A stretch of DNA of 14,827 nt, from positions 1-14,827 of the forward strand of contig DASTLT010000142.1 in assembly GCA_035714625.1 (NCBI GenBank), read 5' to 3'. Below, piece after piece: positions 1-7,764 of this stretch. This stretch comes from GCA-003244245 sp035714625. Its GTDB lineage: Bacteria; Actinomycetota; Actinomycetes; Mycobacteriales; Pseudonocardiaceae. The notes below the pieces were generated by a model. It did not search any database and was not told where the DNA came from. It saw only the letters and a list, made by a program, of their open reading frames with translations. Position 1 is the stretch's first letter. Each line of letters begins with the position of its first letter. Made by a program: the position numbers and the translations under genes.

Positions 1-89
1 CATCGGCCACCCCGACGCGGGGTCTGATCAGGCAACAACGGCTTCAGTCGAGCCCATTCCTCATCGGTCAGATCATGGCGATCAAGCAC
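1..89 (-). CDS. IS5-type transposase, N-terminal fragment cut by window edge
   Basis: Reading the minus strand from a GTG at 89 gives 29 codons that begin VLDRHDLTDEEWARLKPLLP and continue through a PRRGGR motif. This is the characteristic start of IS5-family (DUF4096-type) DDE transposases, whose N-terminal domain opens with DLTDEEW...L.PLLP. The catalytic DDE residues lie beyond the window. An in-frame TAG at 101-99 limits the upstream extension, so GTG 89 is the likely start; no strong Shine-Dalgarno is visible. I could not identify the terminal inverted repeat, which should lie somewhere between about 100 and 200. It marks the left side of the window as a mobile-element boundary. Family assignment rests on this short motif only. 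Confidence 0.7.
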   Translation of the reverse strand, partial: MLDRHDLTDEEWARLKPLLPDQTPRRGGR

Positions 90-262
90 CCAGAAGATCT
101 ATCGTATCCGCCCACCGAGATCCACGGGACACGCTCTAACCGAGACTCCGGTGGGTACACCCCGGACAGGCCGCGTGTCGGCGTCTCGTGCACGGAGTGT
201 TGTGCACTTGCAGCTCTGCGTGGGGGACCGTCGCGTGCCGAGGACGCCCCGAGCCCGTCGAG

Positions 263-526
263 CTACTGATCGTCCTGCTGTCCACCCTGGGCGATGACCG
301 TGTTCAACAGGTTGACGATCTGCTGCAGCCCGGCGGCGGTGGCATCGAGCTTGCCGCGCATCTCGGTAAACCCGTTGTCCACCTTCTGCTCGAGACGATC
401 AAATCGCGCGGCGGTTTGCTGGCCGAGCGCGTTGATCGCCTTGCGGTTCGCGAGCCGGCCTCGGGAGCGGGCACATGCGCAGGGGCGATGACGCATCGTC
501 ACAGCCTGCCCGACCTCAGCTCCCAC
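263..526 (-). CDS. Small coiled-coil protein, function unknown
   Basis: An 87-residue frame from a GTG at 526. The C-terminal two thirds (about residues 28-80) is a long amphipathic helix with heptad spacing: an ANRKAINALGQQ segment, then ARFDRLEQKVDNGFTEM, then a GKLDATAAGLQQIVNLLN segment. Small proteins of this kind, with a RFDxLEQKVDxGFxEMRxK core, occur widely in actinomycetes as uncharacterised coiled-coil proteins. The first 25 or so residues are Arg/Cys-rich and do not look like the same family, so either the start is further in or the 5' end has been replaced or frameshifted. It lies between the transposase end and hicA and shares no obvious operon with either. The C-terminal frame is probably real; the start is uncertain. 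Confidence 0.5.
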   Translation of the reverse strand: MGAEVGQAVTMRHRPCACARSRGRLANRKAINALGQQTAARFDRLEQKVDNGFTEMRGKLDATAAGLQQIVNLLNTVIAQGGQQDDQ

Positions 527-640
527 GGATGCAACAGACCCGTTTTGACAGTTGTCGGAAGTCTCGGTCTGGCCGCGGTGACCTGCCCAACGTCGTGATC
601 GTTTCCGTGGAGTTCCTGAGGCCGACGGACCGGATTGAGC

Positions 641-646
641 TAGCCT
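641..646 (+). promoter_or_regulatory. Candidate -10 box (TAGCCT) for hicA, leaderless
   Basis: TAGCCT fits the actinobacterial TAnnnT -10 pattern and lies 8 nt before the hicA ATG at 655. There is no Shine-Dalgarno in between, so the transcript would start at or next to the start codon. I see no convincing -35 hexamer. Confidence 0.35.
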
Positions 647-654
647 GCCGTGTC

Positions 655-860
655 ATGCCCAAAGCAGCCCGGGTGCTGGCCGCGCTCAAGCGCGACGGCT
701 GGACCGAGACCCGCCGTGCGGGGTCTCATCGTGTCCTGGTGAAGGGTGATCGTCAGCGGGTGTGGGCTTAACCAATGACGGGGTGGATCTCGGTGGTCCG
801 GCCATGGCCCGGGTCGCCAAAGACTATGGCTACACCCTTGCTGAGCTGCGCAAGCTATAG
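655..860 (+). pseudogene. hicA: HicA-type mRNA interferase toxin, single-base frameshift
   Basis: The reading frame from ATG 655 encodes MPKAARVLAALKRDGWTETR followed by RAGSHRVLVKGDRQRVWA, then hits TAA at 769-771. The remaining HicA sequence (DGVDLGGPAMARVAKDYGYT, then LAELRKL) continues in another frame to TAG at 858-860. Adding one base near 768-771 restores a continuous 68-residue protein, the normal size for HicA, a double-stranded-RNA-binding-fold ribonuclease that cleaves mRNA. The family's catalytic histidine is present in the GSH motif (residue 25). As written, only 38 residues are made and the C-terminal third is lost. hicB follows 12 nt after the stop, the usual toxin-first order. 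The indel could be real inactivation or a sequence error. Confidence 0.8.
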
Positions 861-872
861 GATGATGATCGA

Positions 873-1097
873 ATGGACGCCACCTTGCGGGTTGAGTTCT
901 ACTTCGACGACGAGGCGGGCAACTGGCACTATCGGGTGCCGGCTCTGCACATCAACGGTGGTGGTCTGGCCAGCCGTGACGAGGCTGAGCGCGACTGTAT
1001 GGACGCGATCTCCTTCGCCCTGCAGGGCGACCCGAGAGACTATGACAGCGGCAGCGACGCGGTCCTGCTCGACATCTCCGTCGCCTCAGCCGCGTGA
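873..1097 (+). CDS. hicB: HicB-type antitoxin
   Basis: A 74-residue protein starting at ATG 873. It has the HicB fold pattern: an N-terminal beta hairpin with an acidic turn (VEFYFDDEAGNWHYRVPALH), then GGGLASRDEAERDCMDAISF, matching the 'YxAxxPxLpGxxsxGdTxeEAlxnixeAI' core of HicB antitoxins. It neutralises HicA by direct binding. It is short, with no separate ribbon-helix-helix or HTH DNA-binding domain after the core, as is common for compact actinobacterial HicB proteins. It follows hicA by 12 nt and would share its transcript. An antitoxin beside a possibly dead toxin could persist as a relic, or the pair is intact if the hicA indel is an error. Confidence 0.75.
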   Translation: MDATLRVEFYFDDEAGNWHYRVPALHINGGGLASRDEAERDCMDAISFALQGDPRDYDSGSDAVLLDISVASAA

Positions 1098-1124
1098 TCA
1101 TACGGGCGTGGAGGCACTGTTGCA

Positions 1125-1277
1125 TTGAGCGTCACCGTGCGATCTTGGCAGGAAGTCTCCGATGAGGCTCACCTTCAGCGCCTGGCCCGCAACGTCGCCA
1201 ACCGCGTCGGGCTGACCGCCTCGATCGGCACCGCCGGCGACGCCCACCGAAGCCCAAACCAGTTCACAACTTTTTGA
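1125..1277 (+). CDS. Possible small ORF or gene fragment, unrecognised
   Basis: A TTG-started frame of 50 codons with high third-position GC encodes SVTVRSWQEVSDEAHLQRLA, then RNVANRVGLTASIGTAGD, and ends TTF-stop. The codon bias is like that of the genes around it, but I do not recognise the sequence. Its last 14 bases overlap the 3' end of the NACHT remnant on the other strand. It could be the 5' part of a gene cut when that remnant arrived, or chance. No Shine-Dalgarno is evident. Confidence 0.22.
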   Translation: MSVTVRSWQEVSDEAHLQRLARNVANRVGLTASIGTAGDAHRSPNQFTTF

Positions 1278-1530
1278 TCTTCACGAGGAGACCTGGGTCT
1301 CCCACGGTGTCCGTGTTATGCAGGTATACCCGCAAGCGATGATTGATCCCCACGAGCCGTGACAGGTCTACCGGCTCTTCACTTCCCGCAGGTGCAGCTC
1401 TTGCAGGTGCGGTAGCGCGGACAACGGCTGGAGATCGGTGATGGGGCAGGAGACGAGAGGAGGGCGGGGCCGCCCACGGTGACACCAGCGTGTCAGCGGG
1501 GCCAGGTCACCGCGAATCCAGTAACCGCCC
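1264..1530 (-). pseudogene. C-terminal remnant of a second NACHT-LRR protein
   Basis: The minus strand encodes a tail that matches the C-terminus of the intact NACHT-LRR protein at 3942-7229. The fragment reads EPVDLSRLVGINHRLRVYLH then NTDTVGDPGLLVKIKKL-stop, against EPVDVSSFVRLSHRLRVHLR then DTATVGNSGPLVKIRKL-stop. Just upstream, in another frame, is CPITDLQPLSALPHLQELHL, an LRR unit matching LAPLVRLPHLQELFL of the intact protein. Adding one base near 1378-1382 joins the two frames (LREV-EEPVDL against LLDI-DEPVDV). Further upstream an LRR-like GDLAPLTR segment can be seen to about 1520, then the similarity ends. Everything N-terminal, including the ATPase, is missing. It is a relic of a paralogous gene on the same strand. 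Confidence 0.82.
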
Positions 1531-1596
1531 GGTCGTGCAGTATGGGTTGGTCAGGCCCGGGCGTCGGGGATCACCGAACATGAGACCGTAGAGTTC

Positions 1597-2313
1597 GTGA
1601 CCACGAGCCTGCAGGAGTCCGTCCTTATCTTCTGGGACATAGACCATACCTTACTCACCATCGGCAACGTCAGCCGGGAGATTTACGAGGCAGCGTTTGA
1701 GGAGGTTGTCGGGCAACCGCTACGCGAACTGGCCGACATGACCGGCCGGACCGAGCGAGCAATCCTAGCGGAGACGTTAGCGCTGCATGGTGTCTCGGAT
1801 CCTGAGCGTAAATTCGATGACTGCTACACCGCGCTTGCCAGAGCGGCTGACAAGCTCCGTGAACGCATGGCCGCGGCTGGGCGTCGACTGCCTGGTGCTG
1901 CGGAGGCGATTGCGGCACTAACCAAGCATAACGTGGTGCAGTCCGTCGTCACCGGCAACCTTAAACCGGTCGCTGTGACGAAGCTGGAGGTCTTCGAGTT
2001 GGCCGAGTATTTTGACTTCGAGGTTGGAGGCTACGGCTCAGATGGCGATACCCGGCCGCCGCTCATCCGCCAGGCTTGGCAGCGTGCGCAGCGCAAATAC
2101 GGCCTGGCGTTTCATCCTGACCGGGTAGTTGTTATTGGGGACACACCGCTTGACATGGCGGCTGCGCGAGAAGTGGGAGTTCGGGCTGTGGGGGTCGCCA
2201 CTGGCGGCAGCACGTTAGACGAACTTATCGCGGTTCAGGCCAATGCCGTTCTTCCCGATTTGACCGACACCGAGGCGGTTATCCAGGCAGTCTACTGCGT
2301 GACTCATACTTAG
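1597..2313 (+). CDS. HAD-superfamily hydrolase (phosphatase-like)
   Basis: A 238-residue protein from GTG 1597 with all four HAD motifs. Motif I is FWDIDHTLL (nucleophile D14, acid/base D16), motif II is VVTGN (T119), motif III is the Lys in VAVTKLE (K129), and motif IV is VVVIGDTPLDM (D182 and D186, Mg2+ ligands). Residues 20-100 form a helical C1 cap, as in phosphoglycolate-phosphatase-like and beta-phosphoglucomutase-like members. The likely reaction is hydrolysis of a small phosphorylated metabolite in the cytoplasm; the substrate cannot be told. No other start is in frame nearby, and the Shine-Dalgarno is weak. The gene ends at the base next to the stop of the XRE gene on the opposite strand. 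HAD phosphatases are frequent neighbours of such regulators in actinomycetes, but a functional link is inference. Confidence 0.9.
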   Translation: MTTSLQESVLIFWDIDHTLLTIGNVSREIYEAAFEEVVGQPLRELADMTGRTERAILAETLALHGVSDPERKFDDCYTALARAADKLRERMAAAGRRLPGAAEAIAALTKHNVVQSVVTGNLKPVAVTKLEVFELAEYFDFEVGGYGSDGDTRPPLIRQAWQRAQRKYGLAFHPDRVVVIGDTPLDMAAAREVGVRAVGVATGGSTLDELIAVQANAVLPDLTDTEAVIQAVYCVTHT

Positions 2314-3786
2314 CTAATCTGCTGAGGAACGCCGGACCATGACTTCATCGTAGCGCTGGCGAAACTCACGGACTATCCTGCAAGTACCAAATGGGCCGAG
2401 AGCTACACAAAATTCGCCGAGGCGTTCGACCACGCGCGCCGAGCCAATCGACTCGCAGAGAACCACGGCATTGGTGGCGATTTCACAGGCACGCTCCACC
2501 TCTCGTTGCAGCAAGTAGCATCGCGCAAGCCGTACCAGGTAATGCACTTGATCACGAGTACGATGCGGCGCCTTTTGCGCCAAGAGATCGAGGACGGCCG
2601 TGAGCACGGTAGACGCCTCGGTTGCCATGCCGAGGTCGAGGTAGCAAGCGCCCTCTTGGGCCGCAACCTCGATCTCGTCAACATACGAAATCCACAAAGG
2701 CTCTTCTTGCTGCCCGGCCCTGCTAAAGGCCGTGCGCACCTCGTCGAGGCTGCGCAGACACTCGTTGGTGTTGTGCAAGCCAGCATGGGCACGGGCAAGT
2801 CGAGTGGCCAGCATCGTCTTGGTGAGTGGCGTCACGCTGCCATTGCCGACGCCGGAAGCTGTCTGCGCCAAGGACAGGGCCGAGCGAAGGTGCCCTCGGT
2901 AGGTTTCTTGAAGGCTTAAGTAGGCCAGGGAACTGGCGGCAAGCGCTGATTGCTGGGCCTCGTATGCGGCATAGACTGTCGTGGTGAAATAACGGCGGGC
3001 CGCCCCATGGCGATTACCATCGAGTGCCAGCCAGCCGGTCAGTTGGCTCAACTGCGCAAAGGCAGCGAGGCCATCCGCCGATTCCTGCTCAACAGTCCCA
3101 CCAAGGCGCGCGACATAGCGCGACAGTGGCAGATAGAGCACGTCACCGCCAAGCTCGTCATCCAGTTGCAGGAAGAGCTTGAGCAGCACCTCCACGCGCT
3201 CGGCGATCGACGCGCTCTCCAGGGCTGAGACGCAAACCCCGCCAACCTCACGGTTGCCGAGTATTGGCAGACGGTCAGCCGTCAAGGAATTCAGCAGAGC
3301 TGCCAGGTCAAGACCGCCTCCGTCGGCATCCGCGATATGTAGCGAAGCATCGCAGCGACTCGTCACCGCCCGCCGGCTCTGACCCGGCATGTCAAACCAC
3401 AAAAGCTCGGCGGGTATGCTTAGCGTCTTGGCCCAGTGCCGCAGGGTATCGAGATGCAGGATGGGCGAGCCGGTCTCAACCTGGCTGACCTGGGGTTGGC
3501 GGAGGCCCAGCCACTGGCCGAGCAGGGTTTGCGATATGCCGCTGGGGCCGTAGACCGCGTGGTGGTGAGGGTGCGTGCGGTAGGCCCGGGAGACCCAGCC
3601 CATATGCTGGGCGGCGAAAGCCTCCCGGAACTGCTCGGTGTCCCAGAACTCAGGCGGCACCTCGGGTGGGGCGATGAACTTGTCCCGCGAGAGTCGCTGG
3701 CAGCGGGCGCACTGGCGTCCCGGGTTGTCTTTTGCTAGGCGTGTGCCGCACCAGCAGTAGTACTGCCGTGCTCGTCGCGACCCCAT
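2314..3786 (-). CDS. XRE-family regulator with N-terminal zinc ribbon and TPR-like C-terminus
   Basis: A 490-residue protein from ATG 3786. Residues 11-29 hold four cysteines (C11, C13, C26, C29) in a CWCG...CARC pattern, a likely zinc-binding ribbon. Residues about 80-130 are a Cro/C1-type helix-turn-helix: SGISQTLLGQWLGLRQPQVS, then the QVETG segment, then LDTLRHWAKTLSIPAELLW. Residues about 190-490 are all-helical with repeated A/L-rich helix pairs (for example ARRYFTTTVYAAYEAQQSAL and ATRLARAHAGLHNTNECLRS), like the TPR-type sensor regions of large actinobacterial XRE proteins. It is probably a DNA-binding regulator with a ligand- or peptide-sensing helical domain; its target is unknown. 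An excellent Shine-Dalgarno (AGGAGGGG, 3798-3791) supports the start. It converges on the HAD gene with no spacer. Confidence 0.88.
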   Translation of the reverse strand: MGSRRARQYYCWCGTRLAKDNPGRQCARCQRLSRDKFIAPPEVPPEFWDTEQFREAFAAQHMGWVSRAYRTHPHHHAVYGPSGISQTLLGQWLGLRQPQVSQVETGSPILHLDTLRHWAKTLSIPAELLWFDMPGQSRRAVTSRCDASLHIADADGGGLDLAALLNSLTADRLPILGNREVGGVCVSALESASIAERVEVLLKLFLQLDDELGGDVLYLPLSRYVARLGGTVEQESADGLAAFAQLSQLTGWLALDGNRHGAARRYFTTTVYAAYEAQQSALAASSLAYLSLQETYRGHLRSALSLAQTASGVGNGSVTPLTKTMLATRLARAHAGLHNTNECLRSLDEVRTAFSRAGQQEEPLWISYVDEIEVAAQEGACYLDLGMATEASTVLTAVLDLLAQKAPHRTRDQVHYLVRLARCYLLQREVERACEIATNAVVLCESIGSARVVERLGEFCVALGPFGTCRIVREFRQRYDEVMVRRSSAD

Positions 3787-3790
3787 CGCT

Positions 3791-3829
3791 CCCCTCCTGC
3801 GTTCTGATCCGTTCCGAGGAGTGTAACGG
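3791..3829 (-). promoter_or_regulatory. Promoter and ribosome-binding region of the zinc-ribbon XRE gene
   Basis: On the minus strand a TACACT -10 box lies at 3825-3820, followed about 25 nt on by AGGAGGGG (3798-3791), 4 nt before ATG 3786. An inverted repeat, CCGTT (3809-3813) with AACGG (3825-3829), straddles the expected transcription start and could be an operator, for example for autoregulation. No good -35 is seen. The rest of the 155-bp gap to the NACHT gene holds a short CCCTG-acg-CAGGG hairpin (3843-3855) and nothing else I recognise. Confidence 0.4.
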
Positions 3830-3941
3830 GCCGCCTCATCGTCCCTGACGCAGGGGATCAGAGAGGAATCGCCTCGACGGACATGGCAGGTATGCCTGTG
3901 ATACGTCTATCTGGTTCCTGAGATACCCAGCGTCCGCGCGC

Positions 3942-6900
3942 TCAGAGCTTCCGGATCTTGACGAGGGGACCGGAGTTGCCCACAGTGGCCGTATCACGTA
4001 GGTGTACTCGCAAACGATGGCTCAGGCGCACGAACGACGACACGTCGACGGGCTCATCGATGTCAAGCAAGAACAGCTCCTGCAAGTGCGGTAACCTGAC
4101 CAGCGGCGCGAGGTTCAGGGCCGGGAATTTTCTGAACCACACCTTTCTTAACGACTGAAGCAAAACTAACGGCTCCAGATTGGTTACCGGACAGTCCGCC
4201 AGATTGACTGTTTGTAGGTCACTTCCCGCCAACGCGTCAAGCGACGTGACTGTTGGCACTGACCAGACACCGAACTCCTCGAGCCGGTCGAGGACAGGTT
4301 CCACTGAGGCAACACCATCAGTGAGCGGTGCGTCTTCAATGATCAACGATTTGAGATTGGGGAGCCGCGCAAAGGCACTTAGATCGCGAATACACCTGGC
4401 GTTCCGTAAGTTTACGTAGCGCAGATGGGAAGCTGATACCAGCGCCGACAGGTCCGCTAACTCGCTGCAGTTGTACAAGATCACTGATTCCAGCGCCGGG
4501 CAGTCGCCAAGGAAGGACAAGTCGCGTCCGCCCTCGGGTGGAGACACGTCCAATAGTTGCAGCGCAGCCAAATTGGAGAGTTGCTCCACTCCTGATATTT
4601 CGCCGCTGAACACATTCAGGAGCACCAGCTTTGGGCAGTTGGCCAGTGGGGCGAGGTCGACTTGGCCCTCGACCGGTATTTGCAGCCAAGTGATGACCGG
4701 TGGCAAGTCGCGGAGGAAGGTAAGGTCGTCGACCGGGCCAGTGTTGATCAGGTTAAGCTGCGCGTCCTGGAGGTGGTGTAGGCGGCGCAGGTGTGGCACG
4801 TGGTCGATCAATTCGATTTCGATCTTTCCGTTGTCCAGGGGGGCGTCGCGGAGGACGGCTTCGACGTAGTCGGCAGGTTCGAAGTAGCGCCATACCTGGG
4901 CGAGGGCTCGTTGCACTTGGCCGCGTGGGTCCGGTGACCAGCGGGCTAGCAGCCGGAGCGCCTTGGGGCCGCCGATCAGGGCGGCGGTTTTCACACACGC
5001 CGCTGCGGAGGCGTCGCTCAGGTCGTCCAGTGAGGACGGCAGCAGGCGCAGCATCCGGGCACCGGCCAGCGCCAGTGAGCGGGTCTCGCGCTGCCCCCGG
5101 GGTGGCACGAGCTGCGCGACCGCCGTTTCGACCCGCGCGATGACTTCCGGCGGGTCGACCATCTGCGCGGTGTCCAGGCAGGCGGCGGCCAGCAGGCGCA
5201 GCCGCCGGGCATGCGCCGGTTCGGCGTCGGCCCGGTCCAGCACCCCGCACAGCAGCTCGGCCCGGCGCGCCGGGGTGGCGTGCCCGATGGCCATCACGAT
5301 CGTCTCCCACCACTGATCCAGATGGGCACGGCTGATCAGCGTGTCGGGCGCCTGGTCCTCCACGGCCTCCTTGGCCGCCAGATACTCCTGGAAGGTGCGG
5401 TGCACGAAGTCAACCCGGCCAACCACCGGCTCGCGGATCACTCCGCTGCGGTCCAGCAGGTGCTGCAACACATCCTCGGCGGGGTAGTCGACGTTGGGCA
5501 TCCGCGCCACCGCGCGGGCCACCCAGGCCAGCACCTCGTCGCGGGGCAGCTCGGCGCGGCCAGCGAGGCTCAGCCGCCAGCCCACGTGCTGCAGGATCGC
5601 CAGCTTGCTGGCGGTGTCGAGCACCACGGCGCGGGCCGCGGGCACCTCGCGCTCGGCGTCGCGGCGTTCGACCAGCAGGGCCAGGGCGTCGCGGTAGAGC
5701 GCCATCCGGTCGGGCGGGAGCTGCTGGCGGCGGTCGAGGTTGAGCGCGCAGAGCATGGCACACAGCAGCGGGCTGCTGGCCAGCCCGCGCAGGTGCCGGC
5801 GCGCGTCGAGCTGGCGCAGCAGAGCCCGCTCGTACTCGGGCAGCTCGTCTCCAGAGCAGGGCAGCGTCACGGCGCCGCGCTGGGTGGCGTCACGCATGGC
5901 GTCGTGCCAGCGGCGGCAGAACGCGGCCACGTCCAGCGGGGACATCCGTTCCAGCTCCACGGCCGCGAACCCCTCGCCCGCCAGCCAGGCCCGGTCGGCG
6001 GCCCCGGGACGCGAGGTCACCACCACCCGCACCTTGGGGAACTCGGCGAGCAGGCCGCGCAGCCAGGCCCGCACCCCCCGGCGCTGCGCGGGCACCAGCT
6101 CGTCCACCCCGTCGACGAGCAGTAGCGCCTGGCCGGTGCGCAACACCCGGTGCACCCAACCCGGGGGCAGTAGATCGATCAGCGGGTCGGCCACCCCGGT
6201 GAGCAACTGTTCCGGACGGGGCAGCGGCCGGTCGGCGTAGCTGCGCAGTCGCACTAGGAACGGCACGCACCCGTTCCAGTCGGCCAGCGACCCGGAGAAC
6301 CGGCCGCGGGCGGCGGTCACGGCCAGCCACTGCAGCAGCGTCGTCTTGCCCGACCCGGCATCGCCCCGCACCAAGGTTCGGGGGCGGTCGGCGAGCGCCG
6401 CCTCGACCCGCAGCGTGCTGCTCCCCGTCACAACGCGGCGTCCTTCGGCGAACCATTGTTCGTCAAGCCGATCGCTCCGGCCCCGCCAGCGAGGGTCGGT
6501 GCTCACCTGCAGGCTCAGATACGCGACGCTGACCAGCGTGCGGGGCCGGTAACGGCGCACGTCAATGCCGAACTGCTCCAGCTCGTCCAGCGTCTCGCTG
6601 AGGTGGGCGAGGTAGCGGGCGCGGAACTCCTCGTCGTCTCCGCTGCCCCGGGGCGCGTCCAGGGTGGTGCGCGGCAGCCGGTCCAAGACAGCGGCGATGT
6701 CGTCCAGCACCTGCGAGGACCGGTGCAGCAGCTCGGTCAGCGCGCGTGGGGTGAACGCGGGCAGGTGCTTGACCACCTGCACCAGTGCCATGCAGCTCTC
6801 GTCCAGCACCGCCTGGTAGAGCTGCTCCGCGGGCTCGGCCAGCGCCGCGCGCCGCACCGGGACCCGGGCGCGCACCAGCCGCGCCAGCCTGCGGGCGTCC

Positions 6901-7229
6901 ACGTCGGCGGCGAACAGCGTCTCGTCGGTCAGTTCGGCGGCCGCCAGGGCGTCCACCACGGCCTGCAGCGCGGCGATGCGCTCGCCCTCGGGCAGGTCGC
7001 CGAAATCGTGCTGGTAAACCGGTTGCAGCCGCTGGGCGATCTCGTCGGCCAGCTTATCCATCTGACGGAGCAGATCGCGCTGCTGGAAGTGATCCCGGAC
7101 GTGGAGCTGGACCAGGTCGACCAGCTCCGCGTCGCGCACACCGCGTTCCCGCCGTGCGCCGAGCCAGGTGCGTACCGCGTGGGTCAGCACCTGCCTGCCG
7201 ATCGCACTGGCGGCAGCCTCCACAGCCAT
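3942..7229 (-). CDS. NACHT-LRR STAND NTPase, probable anti-phage NLR-like protein
   Basis: A 1095-residue protein. Residues 1 to about 270 are an all-helical N-terminal domain of the kind found before NACHT in actinobacteria. The NACHT NTPase starts near 284: Walker A GDAGSGKTTL (K295, T296), Walker B LLLVDGVDEL (369-378, with D373 and the NACHT-type D376/E377), and sensor-1-like VVVTSRPG (402-409). A winged-helix-type motif, FVHRTFQEYLAAKE, lies at 608-621. Residues about 620-810 are helical, and about 825-1095 are leucine-rich repeats of roughly 22-24 residues (DLSFLGDCPALESVILYNC; DLSAFARLPNLKSLIIED). Bacterial NACHT proteins are NLR relatives, several shown to block phage. Here the LRRs are the likely sensor and the N-terminal helices the effector or adaptor. 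GGAGG (7238-7234) lies 4 nt before ATG 7229. GC drops sharply in the LRR part. There is no obvious enzymatic effector domain. Confidence 0.92.
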   Translation of the reverse strand: MAVEAAASAIGRQVLTHAVRTWLGARRERGVRDAELVDLVQLHVRDHFQQRDLLRQMDKLADEIAQRLQPVYQHDFGDLPEGERIAALQAVVDALAAAELTDETLFAADVDARRLARLVRARVPVRRAALAEPAEQLYQAVLDESCMALVQVVKHLPAFTPRALTELLHRSSQVLDDIAAVLDRLPRTTLDAPRGSGDDEEFRARYLAHLSETLDELEQFGIDVRRYRPRTLVSVAYLSLQVSTDPRWRGRSDRLDEQWFAEGRRVVTGSSTLRVEAALADRPRTLVRGDAGSGKTTLLQWLAVTAARGRFSGSLADWNGCVPFLVRLRSYADRPLPRPEQLLTGVADPLIDLLPPGWVHRVLRTGQALLLVDGVDELVPAQRRGVRAWLRGLLAEFPKVRVVVTSRPGAADRAWLAGEGFAAVELERMSPLDVAAFCRRWHDAMRDATQRGAVTLPCSGDELPEYERALLRQLDARRHLRGLASSPLLCAMLCALNLDRRQQLPPDRMALYRDALALLVERRDAEREVPAARAVVLDTASKLAILQHVGWRLSLAGRAELPRDEVLAWVARAVARMPNVDYPAEDVLQHLLDRSGVIREPVVGRVDFVHRTFQEYLAAKEAVEDQAPDTLISRAHLDQWWETIVMAIGHATPARRAELLCGVLDRADAEPAHARRLRLLAAACLDTAQMVDPPEVIARVETAVAQLVPPRGQRETRSLALAGARMLRLLPSSLDDLSDASAAACVKTAALIGGPKALRLLARWSPDPRGQVQRALAQVWRYFEPADYVEAVLRDAPLDNGKIEIELIDHVPHLRRLHHLQDAQLNLINTGPVDDLTFLRDLPPVITWLQIPVEGQVDLAPLANCPKLVLLNVFSGEISGVEQLSNLAALQLLDVSPPEGGRDLSFLGDCPALESVILYNCSELADLSALVSASHLRYVNLRNARCIRDLSAFARLPNLKSLIIEDAPLTDGVASVEPVLDRLEEFGVWSVPTVTSLDALAGSDLQTVNLADCPVTNLEPLVLLQSLRKVWFRKFPALNLAPLVRLPHLQELFLLDIDEPVDVSSFVRLSHRLRVHLRDTATVGNSGPLVKIRKL

Positions 7230-7381
7230 TGATCCTCCCCGCTCAGCACGACCCAGCGATTTGCCAACTCACCGATGGAACTCCAAGCAGTTCGTGACCG
7301 GAAGCGGCCCGGAGCGGCGAATCCGCGCCTGGCACTGCGGTAGCGTCATCCACCGGTCGCGGGAACACCACCACTGCCGTG

Positions 7382-7764
7382 TCAGATCTGCTGGATGTCA
7401 AGTGTGGGGTCAACACGCCGTAATCGTCCGGGGTCTGCCGAGAGCGCGGGCCAGCCCCGTTGTTTTGCCGTATACACGACTTGCCCGGCCAACGCGTCAA
7501 ATACCCGGGCACCCAGGAGGAGCCGGTTGACCTGCGCAGCAGCCGCCGCATCGAGTTCACTGACCAGGACCGAGGGATGGCCCAGCAGCTCGGCGAGCGG
7601 CGAACCCGCATCTGGCCGCACGACACGAAACTCGGTAACCGCCAGAGCGGGCAGGTACAGCGCGAGGTTGAGCGTTCGGCTGCGCCCATCCACGCACCCG
7701 CCGCCAGATCACCACGGACCAAGGCGGCGACGAACGCGGAGTCCAGGACCTTCCCGCCGATCAC
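7382..7764 (-). pseudogene. PIN-domain toxin (VapC-like), single-base frameshift
   Basis: From GTG 7764 the frame reads MIGGKVLDSAFVAALVRGDL and then loses sense. The rest of a PIN domain (RTLNLALYLPALAVTEFRVV through to FDALAGQVVYTAKQRGWPAL and SADPGRLRRVDP) is in another frame ending at TGA 7384-7382. Adding one base in the G run at 7685-7687 gives a continuous 127-residue protein with the four PIN acidic residues: D8, E45, D90 and D111. PIN toxins are Mg2+-dependent RNases, usually acting on tRNA or rRNA. The start overlaps the upstream antitoxin stop (GTGA, 7764-7761), the normal antitoxin-toxin layout. The NACHT gene follows 152 nt downstream on the same strand. Either the toxin is dead, or the sequence has an error. 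Confidence 0.75.

Noticed and set aside
655..860. Programmed ribosomal frameshifting in hicA
   Set aside because: No slippery heptamer or downstream structure is evident, and similar indels occur in five other places, so a common technical or decay cause is simpler.
5211..7232. Long plus-strand frames across the NACHT gene (5211-6125, 6456-7232)
   Set aside because: They mirror the minus-strand NACHT coding sequence, are Gln/His/Gly/Arg-rich and carry no motifs; typical antisense shadows of high-GC genes.
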